The notes under the pieces: generated by a model
What the model saw: only the letters and a program-made list of their open reading frames with translations
What the model was told of the DNA's origin: nothing
Database searches by the model: none
Translations under genes and position numbers: made by a program
Virus record (IMG/VR): IMGVR_UViG_3300025585_000067
Location: 1 to 44,044 of that record
Origin: a virus
Length of the DNA stretch: 44,044 nucleotides
Strand: one strand, 5' to 3'
In this document: positions 38,624 through 44,044 of the stretch, piece by piece
Numbering within the stretch: position 1 is the first letter of the stretch
How the letters are laid out: each line of letters starts with the position of its first letter

Positions 38624-39291
38624 TACGCATCACCGACCCTAGCGCCGTAAAGCGTGGTGCTTACTTTCCAAAGTTGGACTATCGTATACCCTGTAGTTTG
38701 TAAAGTGGGGGCGACTCCCCCGTCTGTCTTCCAAGTTACGCTAGGCCATGTAATGGTGTACGCACTACCATCGTCAATCATCAATGACATGGATTGCCCA
38801 GAAGCAAACGAAGATGCCGTAGGTGATCGGTTTGCCCCCAACGTCCATAATTGGATAGTTCCGTTAGCTGGATTTAAATCAACCGAAGCACCGTCAGAAA
38901 TAGTAAATACGTCTTCAGTGTAATTACCGTCAAACACTAGGTTTGTAATTGTTTTACCCGAAAGAGTTTGCGTGGCGTCAGTAGCGACAGCGCGTTCCGC
39001 CGGATAAGTTACAAAAACATCTTTGGAGTTAGAGGAAAAAGAAACCGCACTTCCACCGCTACTAGACTCAAGGACCGTATCCCTAGAAAGGGTCGTACCG
39101 CTAGCCGTATAGGTACCAATACCTATTTCCCACGTATTGGCCGTCCCATCAACAATTGCATAATAGGTAGTGTTACTGTCGCCGATTACGGAAAAAGACT
39201 GATACCCCGCTACGGCTCCGGCCAGCGTAAGCGTGCCTGTACCCGCCGTAGTCGAGGTCTCTTTTACTCTGTCTTTAAGAACCAGCGCCAT
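38623..39291 (-). CDS. tail protein of the MALVLKDRVKE type, 222 aa
   Basis: MALVLKDRVKETSTTAGTGT then LTLAGAVAGYQSFSVIGDSN and TTYYAIVDGTANTWEIGIGT is the N-terminal half of a widespread phage tail fibre/collar protein, with the usual WEVGIGTYTASGTTLSRDTV-like continuation. The C-terminal part (SFASGQSMSLMIDDGSAYTI, then TTGYTIVQLWKVSTTLYGAR) is the other conserved half. It likely links the tail to the fibre. 1-nt junction with the propeller gene. Confidence 0.8.
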   Translation of the reverse strand: MALVLKDRVKETSTTAGTGTLTLAGAVAGYQSFSVIGDSNTTYYAIVDGTANTWEIGIGTYTASGTTLSRDTVLESSSGGSAVSFSSNSKDVFVTYPAERAVATDATQTLSGKTITNLVFDGNYTEDVFTISDGASVDLNPANGTIQLWTLGANRSPTASSFASGQSMSLMIDDGSAYTITWPSVTWKTDGGVAPTLQTTGYTIVQLWKVSTTLYGARVGDA

Positions 39292-39299
39292 AACTTACC

Positions 39300-39758
39300 T
39301 CACGCAATACGAATGATCGCCGTAGCTGCAGCTGCTGCAGGGAACTGAATCTGGAAGTCACCGGAACTCACAGTCTGATCTCCACCAAAGCTCAACACCG
39401 CACACGCAGAGTTTGAGTTGTTGGTGTTATAGATCATCGCCCCACAAGTAGTGAACGACGCGCTGGACCACGTAGTATCAGCAAAGTCAGTGATCGCAGT
39501 GGTGCCGTCAGAAGTCGGAGTGACGTTGGTAAGCGTGTTACCACCAGCCGTGTAGCCGGTGCCGCTGGCCTCGTCGCTGTTGCCGGTGATGTTGGAATAG
39601 TTGGTGCTCGCAGCGCCATAAGTGCCGCTACCTGCAGAAGCAGATTTCAGCAAAGCGATCTTAAATGTATCGCCAGTAGACGCCGTAAAGTCGTGCAAAC
39701 CCTTGAGCAACTCAACTTTGAAGCTGGTGGGCATTGCGGTAGTGACGGTAATAGCCAT
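39300..39758 (-). CDS. conserved phage tail protein, 152 aa
   Basis: MAITVTTAMPTSFKVELLKG then LHDFTASTGDTFKIALLKSA and SAGSGTYGAASTNYSNITGN. The MPTSFK.ELL.G.HDF....D.FKIAL pattern is a familiar small tail protein family of unknown role. The C-terminal half is Gly/Ser/Thr-rich and beta-like. The start has a GAG/AGAG leader; the next gene begins 1 nt after it. Confidence 0.75.
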   Translation of the reverse strand: MAITVTTAMPTSFKVELLKGLHDFTASTGDTFKIALLKSASAGSGTYGAASTNYSNITGNSDEASGTGYTAGGNTLTNVTPTSDGTTAITDFADTTWSSASFTTCGAMIYNTNNSNSACAVLSFGGDQTVSSGDFQIQFPAAAAATAIIRIA

Positions 39759-39759
39759 G

Positions 39760-40047
39760 TTAACTCTCCAGTAATTTCACAAGTTCCGGGTGCCCAGCGG
39801 CGCGGAAACGGTTTGCCAACGTAGTGTGGTTAGACCTCACGGCCTGTCGCATGTAGTGAACTAGCACCCCACGTATTTCATTTTTGAACGCCTCAGCCTG
39901 ATCACGGATGACAGGGTGACTGTTACCGCCAACTGAGATGATCTTGTTAAGCGCCTGCTCGGCCACTTCTTCCGGGGTAAAACCACGGCCAGAGACCAAC
40001 ATGGCTTTTACTTCCCCCAGCTCCGCACCGCCAATAGTACTGATCAT
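39760..40047 (-). CDS. conserved small phage protein, 95 aa
   Basis: MISTIGGAELGEVKAMLVSG then RGFTPEEVAEQALNKIISVG and GNSHPVIRDQAEAFKNEIRG. The pattern FTPEEVAE.AL.KII.VG....P.IRDQA.AF......V...Y...A is one I recognise as conserved between head-tail genes of environmental phages, function unknown. All-helical, no membrane segment. Confidence 0.75.
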   Translation of the reverse strand: MISTIGGAELGEVKAMLVSGRGFTPEEVAEQALNKIISVGGNSHPVIRDQAEAFKNEIRGVLVHYMRQAVRSNHTTLANRFRAAGHPELVKLLES

Positions 40048-40050
40048 GTT

Positions 40051-40707
40051 TTATGGCCCCGGTGATTCTGATTTTACAGGCAGGCGAATCATGCCGTCAC
40101 GGTACTCGTCACGGCGACGGCGACCCTGCTGCTCGATACCCAGACCCTGAATCGCTTGCTGGTAACTTGCCGTGAAGAAATTCAGCATCTCTGTCGGGCC
40201 CTTCGTGTAGCTGTAGGCCTGAATCAGGCAGGCATACAGGAGGGCCTCGGGAGCATTGTTGCTGATCCACGTGGTCGGATTGGTCGAGGACAGCTGCGCC
40301 GGCCGATAGATGTAGCCCAGCTCCACTGAGTAATTGCTGTTCGGCGTCGGCGCCACGTAGAAGGTATTCTGGTCCCAGACCGAGTAGTACTTCGGCACGC
40401 CTGTCTCAGAGCCGTCTGCCCAGTACTCCTTCATGAACGACGTGTCTCGGAAGTCCAAGAATATCTGATCCCCAGAGTTCGTGATCATCATGTACCGATG
40501 AGTCAAGATGTCACTCGGGGCGCTCAGGAACTTGTTGCCACTGGTCATCGTGCCCGTGGATTCTTTTTTGAACACGTCCAGATCAATGTCCCGCAGGATC
40601 CGGTTCTCGGCCATGGTGATGAACGTGTTGATCACCGCGTTGGTGAACACGTTGCTGTCGACCTCGGTGTAGTTCCGAATATTTGTAACCAGCTCGTCGT
40701 ATGTCAT
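40051..40707 (-). CDS. head-tail adaptor protein, 218 aa
   Basis: MTYDELVTNIRNYTEVDSNV then FTNAVINTFITMAENRILRD and IDLDVFKKESTGTMTSGN, continuing with YRPAQLSSTNPTTWISNNAP then EALLYACLIQAYSYTKGPTE. I recognise this as the phage adaptor/tail-completion family (conserved YE..L......R.....DIDLD). It likely joins portal and tail. Ends in a 1-nt overlap with the Zn-ribbon-like gene. Confidence 0.75.
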   Translation of the reverse strand: MTYDELVTNIRNYTEVDSNVFTNAVINTFITMAENRILRDIDLDVFKKESTGTMTSGNKFLSAPSDILTHRYMMITNSGDQIFLDFRDTSFMKEYWADGSETGVPKYYSVWDQNTFYVAPTPNSNYSVELGYIYRPAQLSSTNPTTWISNNAPEALLYACLIQAYSYTKGPTEMLNFFTASYQQAIQGLGIEQQGRRRRDEYRDGMIRLPVKSESPGP

Positions 40708-41057
40708 CAGGTTATCACTATGGTCACACGGCCTACTTGACCCACTCCCAGAACAGCATTCTGCTGCGGGAATGGCCTCATGTTCACGGTATTGGTGGCG
40801 CTGCCGATGCTCTGGAATGCAGAGTCAGCAGGGACTCCCAAGTACACTACCACGGGTTCAATTCTATCAGGTCTGGGATCTCTTAGGGCTATCGCGTCAC
40901 CGCGGTAGTTCAAGGGATCCAGCTGGGGCTCTTTCGGCTCGTAGTCTTCAGGACACACCATGAAGCCACGCCAGTTCTTGCGCAGAACTTGATAGGGGTA
41001 GCGCTGGCCACAGTAGTCACAAAGGCCGAAGGAGAACTTGCCTGTTGCAAATGCCAT
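40707..41057 (-). CDS. virion protein with Cys motif (zinc-ribbon-like), 116 aa
   Basis: MAFATGKFSFGLCDYCGQRY then PYQVLRKNWRGFMVCPEDYE and PKEPQLDP has a CxxC and a CPED.Y..K.PQL pattern, typical of a small structural family conserved next to head-tail adaptors in aquatic phages. The C-terminal half, AFQSIGSATNTVNMRPFPQQ, is beta-like. The start is chosen by the GGGGGG leader right before this ATG; the longer frame (start 41081) runs into the upstream gene. Confidence 0.7.
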   Translation of the reverse strand: MAFATGKFSFGLCDYCGQRYPYQVLRKNWRGFMVCPEDYEPKEPQLDPLNYRGDAIALRDPRPDRIEPVVVYLGVPADSAFQSIGSATNTVNMRPFPQQNAVLGVGQVGRVTIVIT

Positions 41058-41058
41058 C

Positions 41059-41724
41059 TCACCCCCCGAAGTCTGGAACAAGATGAATGCTTGCGGTGTC
41101 CCTGTCCTCTAGTGCGGCACGCTGGAAATCTTCTTCGTACAACTGCTTGAGGCCCGCGGTTCGCTCTGGTGCAAACTTCAAGGAAAGCATATATGCCAAC
41201 CCCGACACAAGGCACGGCAAAAACCGGAAGTTGACATCCGCCGTGTTGGTGTAACCACCGGCATCTTGAATTCGACGAATCCTGTAGTAGACGAACGTAT
41301 AAGGCTGATCGGCAGCAGGGTACAAGAACACTTTTGTGGGGTTGGCCCGCTGAACGTAGTACTGCGCCGGACGGGCCTGCGTCAGCTTGTCAGGGAGCTC
41401 CAAATAATCCTCGCGGCTTATGCGGTCCACGGTGATGTCTGTCTGCTGGCCTTGTTGCGTCAATCGAATAACCGCAGACAAGACGTTGACCGTGTCCGTC
41501 GGCAGCGTCAGCTCACGGCTGCCCTGCACCAGCGCATACGTGGCTTCCTCGATGGTCCAGAGGTTTAAGCCCCTGTTGGCCCAGTCAAGAAACAGCAAAT
41601 TCAAGGAACGACGGGCAGAGGTGAGCTGGTAGCCAGAGGTCATCCTCATGCCACACCGCTCAAACGATTCCTCAACAAGATCATCTATGTTGAGATTGAA
41701 GTCCGTCGTTCCTGAAGTTGCCAT
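41059..41724 (-). CDS. second head-tail adaptor-like protein, 221 aa
   Basis: MATSGTTDFNLNIDDLVEES then FERCGMRMTSGYQLTSARRS and LNLLFLDWANRGLNLWTIEE. This N-terminal helical block followed by a beta domain (YVQRANPTKVFLYPAADQPY, then FRFLPCLVSGLAYMLSLKFA) is a familiar P22 gp4-like/phage adaptor family. It and the 218-aa protein probably form successive rings at the connector. Start overlaps the next gene by 1 nt. Confidence 0.75.
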   Translation of the reverse strand: MATSGTTDFNLNIDDLVEESFERCGMRMTSGYQLTSARRSLNLLFLDWANRGLNLWTIEEATYALVQGSRELTLPTDTVNVLSAVIRLTQQGQQTDITVDRISREDYLELPDKLTQARPAQYYVQRANPTKVFLYPAADQPYTFVYYRIRRIQDAGGYTNTADVNFRFLPCLVSGLAYMLSLKFAPERTAGLKQLYEEDFQRAALEDRDTASIHLVPDFGG

Positions 41725-41939
41725 CAGTCACACGCCATGCCGCCTTTGCGGTACTTCTTGGCCATGCCGCCGCCCATCATGCCCATCGCCATCTTCTTGT
41801 GCTGATTGATGGCCATGCCACCCTTCTTCATCATGACAGGGCCTGTCTTTCGGCTGGTTTCGGAAACCATGCGGTTTTTCGGGCCACTTTCAACGCAACC
41901 GCCGCCTTTGGTAGCGGCACCCATTCCACGTCCAGCCAT
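41724..41939 (-). CDS. small basic Gly/Met/Lys-rich phage protein (KKGGM type), 71 aa
   Basis: MAGRGMGAATKGGGCVESGP then KNRMVSETSRKTGPVMMKKG and GMAINQHKKMAMGMMGGGMA. Two KKGGM/RKGGM motifs (38-42 and 64-68) lie in a positively charged, glycine-rich, probably disordered chain. I recognise this composition as common in environmental podoviruses just before the adaptor genes, function unknown. A basic disordered virion or DNA-contacting protein is a guess. Confidence 0.75.
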   Translation of the reverse strand: MAGRGMGAATKGGGCVESGPKNRMVSETSRKTGPVMMKKGGMAINQHKKMAMGMMGGGMAKKYRKGGMACD

Positions 41940-41940
41940 T

Positions 41941-42114
41941 TTACTTACCTCTTGTCTTCATAGCGCGGCCCTTAACGTCCGCAGTTTTACGCTTCACGGC
42001 ACGGCCCATGTCGTCCGAGGCCATGCCGCCCTTCTTCATCTTGCCTACGCCGTCAGCAGCGAAAGCAGGAACCTTCTTGCCATTCTTCTCGACCATCTTC
42101 ATCTTGTTCTTCAT
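41941..42114 (-). CDS. small basic KKGGM protein, 57 aa
   Basis: Read by hand in the gap: MKNKMKMVEKNGKKVPAFAA then DGVGKMKKGGMASDDMGRAV and KRKTADVKGRAMKTRGK. It shares the KKGGMA motif (27-32) with its neighbour and has 17 Lys/Arg in 57 residues. The start overlaps the DUF5872-like gene stop by ATGA; the 71-aa gene begins 2 nt later. Probably a paralogue of the 71-aa protein. Confidence 0.75.
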   Translation of the reverse strand: MKNKMKMVEKNGKKVPAFAADGVGKMKKGGMASDDMGRAVKRKTADVKGRAMKTRGK

Positions 42115-42353
42115 GACTTGCTCCTGTAGCTACGCACTTTACTTGCGATCTTTTTAGGCTGCTTCGAAAACTGCTTTCCCTTGCTGGTGTCTTCCCGCTT
42201 CTTGCGAGAAGTGGCTGCATATTCCGCCGGGGTCAGGGCATTGATGGCGGCCTCCGGAAGGTACCGCTCCCCGGTCTTGCTCGATGGCTTTCCAGACTTG
42301 GTGCGCCACTTTTGGTCAGTCCATTGCTTCAATGACTGCTGCGTCTTCTTCAT
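42111..42353 (-). CDS. DUF5872-like basic protein, 80 aa
   Basis: MKKTQQSLKQWTDQKWRTKS then GKPSSKTGERYLPEAAINAL and TPAEYAATSRKKREDTSKGK. The block SL..W..QKWRTKSGKPSSKTGERYLP and ..LTP.EYAAT..KK is the DUF5872 pattern, found in environmental phages and giant viruses. Highly basic, no catalytic motif. It overlaps the preceding gene stop by 1 nt and the next by ATGA. Role unknown. Confidence 0.8.
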   Translation of the reverse strand: MKKTQQSLKQWTDQKWRTKSGKPSSKTGERYLPEAAINALTPAEYAATSRKKREDTSKGKQFSKQPKKIASKVRSYRSKS

Positions 42354-42559
42354 CAGTCTCGGTAGCCTCCTCCGGCTTCCTTGTACTTCTTGGCCAGCAG
42401 CTGTGCCTTACGGGCGCTCCACTGTCCTGCGCGGGTGCCTTGAACAGCTTGCCCCTTGATCTGGTTGAAGAGGCGCTCCCGAAGCGCAGGCTTCGTGTAG
42501 TTGCCTGCCGCGTTGACCTTGGACTTTTGGGGAGCGGCCTTCTTCATCAACATTTCCAC
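42353..42559 (-). CDS. small basic protein (NAAGNYTKP type), 68 aa
   Basis: MEMLMKKAAPQKSKVNAAGN then YTKPALRERLFNQIKGQAVQ and GTRAGQWSARKAQLLAKKYK. The pattern SKVNAAGNYTKP..R..LF..IK......GQWSARKAQ.LA..YK..GGGYR is well known in environmental phages and always of unknown role. The start may be M1 or the MKKAAPQK Met at position 5; it overlaps the DUF6321-like gene by 13 nt. Confidence 0.8.
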   Translation of the reverse strand: MEMLMKKAAPQKSKVNAAGNYTKPALRERLFNQIKGQAVQGTRAGQWSARKAQLLAKKYKEAGGGYRD

Positions 42560-42837
42560 CTGCGCCGCGCCTGCCGAAGCCTGCTGTTGGGGTCTTTTGC
42601 TGCTTCTGGGAAATCACGCATCTGACCAGCAGAGCGCGCGCAGAATGACTTGCGGCGCTTGGCGCGAGCAGGGGATGGGTTGTCTTCAGTCACCGCTGTC
42701 TTGAGCTTGCTTCCGGGGTTGGCCTTGCGGTACGCCGCCACGCCCTTCTCCGTCATGCCTGCCCCAGACTTGGTCGGGCGGAAATTACCGCTCTTGACCG
42801 AGGTCTTGATGCCCATGCCCTTGCTTTTGGTTGCCAT
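42547..42837 (-). CDS. DUF6321-like basic protein, 96 aa
   Basis: MATKSKGMGIKTSVKSGNFR then PTKSGAGMTEKGVAAYRKAN and PGSKLKTAVTEDNPSPARAK with RRKSFCARSAGQMRDFPEAA and KDPNSRLRQARRRWKC. The GVAAYR..NPGSKLKTAVT and RRKSFCARSAGQM..FP.AAKDP.SRL..A...W.C blocks are the DUF6321 signature, seen in many aquatic phages. A nucleic-acid-binding role is suggested only by its charge. Confidence 0.85.
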   Translation of the reverse strand: MATKSKGMGIKTSVKSGNFRPTKSGAGMTEKGVAAYRKANPGSKLKTAVTEDNPSPARAKRRKSFCARSAGQMRDFPEAAKDPNSRLRQARRRWKC

Positions 42838-43139
42838 TAGGCAGCCGCTCCGCCTTCAAACAGCAGGGTCACACTGGTTACTTCAACACTGCTGACATCA
42901 ATGAACACCCCGTCTTCAAACAGGATGCCCATGTCTGGGATGATGATGTCGTACGCACCGGCGGCTGCCGGAGTCGTAACTGTCATCTTGCCTGTGCCTG
43001 CTGACGTGGTGCCGTCTTTCAAGACGAAAGACGCTGCCGTGTTGGTGCAGGTGAAGTACACCCCCACCACCCGAGTGCGCCCAACCACAGCAGACGCATC
43101 TGCCGTCTTGGTCACCGATTGGATATTACTGAAGCTCAT
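42837..43139 (-). CDS. small beta-rich virion protein, 100 aa
   Basis: MSFSNIQSVTKTADASAVVG then RTRVVGVYFTCTNTAASFVL and KDGTTSAGTGKMTVTTPAAA ends in YDIIIPDMGILFEDGVFIDV. The all-beta pattern (R.R..G.YF....A..F.L.DG....G......TP) resembles small phage head-decoration or head-completion beta sandwiches. It lies between the lectin-like virion protein and the small basic genes. Confidence 0.65.
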   Translation of the reverse strand: MSFSNIQSVTKTADASAVVGRTRVVGVYFTCTNTAASFVLKDGTTSAGTGKMTVTTPAAAGAYDIIIPDMGILFEDGVFIDVSSVEVTSVTLLFEGGAAA

Positions 43140-43147
43140 GGCTCCCC

Positions 43148-43867
43148 CTATCGGGTCTGCGCGCCGAAGATGTAGTCAAGGGTAGTGGCACGGGTGCCCG
43201 TGGCGCTGCCCGAAACACTCATTGCGGCCAGTGCCAGATTTTCATCATCCGGGATGTCGGTCAGGTGCGTTGCGACCAGCTTGCCGTTGATGAAGAACTG
43301 AACGCTTCCCGTTCCGGTGGCCGCAAATCCAAGCACCACATAGGTGTTGTCTTCCAGATCCACCAAAGAATCCGTGGAAGTCTCAGTGCCGTCCTTTTCG
43401 GTCTTGCACAGGATAGAGGCGTTGCCGTCGTTTACCTGAAACACGATGCGGTCGGCAGCGGTCAACATGGCTTCCGGGTTGGTGGCGAAGTTGACAGTCA
43501 GGCCGACACAGATGTCGGTCTGGTCAGCGTCGTTGCACTTCAACCGGGTCTGGAAGTACAGGACCTTGTCAGCGTCTACCGAAAAGATTTCGTTGCCCTG
43601 AATCGAGGCGCCGTCGTCGTCCGTGGTAGCCGTGGAGGTCAGCGCAACTTCGCCGCCTACCGTGTCTGCCACGATGGCGACAGCGGCACCCGAGTCTTTG
43701 ACCACGGTCCAGCTGTTAGTGGTGTCGATGGCAACACCGACAAAATCATCCAAGAGCGAGAACGTAGACAGGTTGAAGCTCACGGGGAGATCGGCCATGC
43801 CTGCGAAATAGTCGGTTTTGTTGGCGCCAGAATACAGCAGGGGGCCGGAATAGTGCGTACCACTCAT
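43148..43867 (-). CDS. lectin-like virion protein, 239 aa
   Basis: After a short N-terminal segment (MSGTHYSGPLLYSGANKTDY) the protein is all-beta with WTVVKDSGAAVAIVADTVGG, ALTSTATTDDDGASIQGNEI, VLYFQTRLKCNDADQTDICV, FAATGTGSVQFFINGKLVAT. The pattern of regular strands with a hydrophobic core resembles concanavalin-like lectin folds in phage decoration or minor head proteins. GAGAGG is the ribosome-binding site 8 nt before the ATG, and the promoter at 43957-43985 lies upstream. Confidence 0.65.
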   Translation of the reverse strand: MSGTHYSGPLLYSGANKTDYFAGMADLPVSFNLSTFSLLDDFVGVAIDTTNSWTVVKDSGAAVAIVADTVGGEVALTSTATTDDDGASIQGNEIFSVDADKVLYFQTRLKCNDADQTDICVGLTVNFATNPEAMLTAADRIVFQVNDGNASILCKTEKDGTETSTDSLVDLEDNTYVVLGFAATGTGSVQFFINGKLVATHLTDIPDDENLALAAMSVSGSATGTRATTLDYIFGAQTR

Positions 43868-43956
43868 CGTAGATTCCTCTCATGCGAGTTGTGAGGGGCA
43901 GTCTGCATGAAGTCGGCCCGGGCCGTCTGCCACCCAAAGTGTTCCGGGGTTGCGTC

Positions 43957-43985
43957 TTTATATCAGTGTTACGCCAGAGTGTCCA
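43957..43985 (-). promoter_or_regulatory. strong sigma70-type promoter for the late genes
   Basis: On the minus strand a -35 TGGACA (43980-43985) and a -10 TATAAA (43957-43962) are exactly 17 bp apart, each five of six to consensus, and 6 bp after the terminator hairpin. The first gene start is 90 nt further on. It is the best promoter-like sequence in the window and probably drives the late operon. Confidence 0.65.
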
Positions 43986-43990
43986 GCCAA

Positions 43991-44015
43991 TAAAAAGGGC
44001 ACCCGAAGGTGCCCT
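43991..44015 (-). terminator. intrinsic terminator at the right edge
   Basis: The 8-bp arms AGGGCACC and GGTGCCCT enclose a UUCG-type tetraloop (minus strand), followed by TTTTTA. A minus-strand TAA at 44038-44040 is 22 nt upstream of the hairpin, so a gene outside the window (by position, probably the capsid or a neighbouring head gene) ends here. Confidence 0.85.
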
Positions 44016-44044
44016 CTCGGTATTGCCAGAGCAGCGATTAAGCT

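Noticed and set aside
1-44044. tRNA genes, integrase, repressor, insertion sequence
   Set aside because: No cloverleaf, no tyrosine or serine recombinase motif, no transposase and no inverted terminal repeats were found by reading.

Overview
The window is a 44 kb piece of a tailed double-stranded DNA phage (Caudoviricetes), most likely podovirus-like and from an uncultured aquatic phage of a proteobacterial host. Evidence for a phage is the tight packing of a single transcribed strand, a phage family A DNA polymerase, a lysis cassette, head-tail adaptor proteins, very large internal virion proteins and a block of repeat-built tail proteins. Evidence for an aquatic phage is the set of tiny basic proteins near the right end (KKGGM proteins and DUF5872/DUF6321-like proteins), which I associate with environmental phage genomes. 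No integrase, repressor, RNA polymerase, tRNA gene or CRISPR array is visible. Large terminase, portal and major capsid protein are also absent, and a terminator at the right edge suggests the capsid and packaging genes lie just beyond it, so the window is an incomplete genome.

Layout, left to right. 1-63: 14-bp tandem repeats. 199-8737: early or accessory cluster on the minus strand, about 25 mostly tiny genes joined by 1-4 nt ATGA, GTGA, TTGA or TAATG overlaps; it includes two DNA methyltransferases, a ribbon-helix-helix protein and a helix-turn-helix protein. 8771-8810: a sigma70-type promoter overlapping a terminator. 8816-15430: replication module on the minus strand (PolA, UvrD-like helicase, AEP/TOTE-like primase, a putative ssDNA-binding protein and two conserved proteins). 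15431-15512: divergent promoter region. 15513-17656: the only plus-strand genes, a SNF2 helicase and a PD-(D/E)XK nuclease. 17617-43867: the late operon on the minus strand. Read in transcription order (right to left) it holds a lectin-like virion protein, small basic proteins, head-tail adaptor genes, tail fibres with repeats and propellers, a sulfotransferase-glycosyltransferase fusion, a CysC-like kinase, lysis genes, a tail hub protein and four large internal (ejection) proteins. 43957-44015: terminator followed by a strong promoter for the late genes.

How it fits together: the primase, helicase, polymerase, SSB-like protein, SNF2 helicase and RecB/Cas4-like nuclease form a self-contained replication and recombination set without a visible DnaB helicase. 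The methyltransferases probably protect phage DNA. The most unusual part is 30496-33130: an adenylylsulfate-kinase-like P-loop protein next to a protein that fuses a PAPS-type sulfotransferase fold, a TPR-like linker and a GT9/GT41-like glycosyltransferase domain, placed between the lysis genes and an RCC1 propeller tail protein. This looks like a phage-borne surface sulfation/glycosylation module. A second notable structure is the methyltransferase at 791-1867, which sits between what look like the two halves of a small phage gene.
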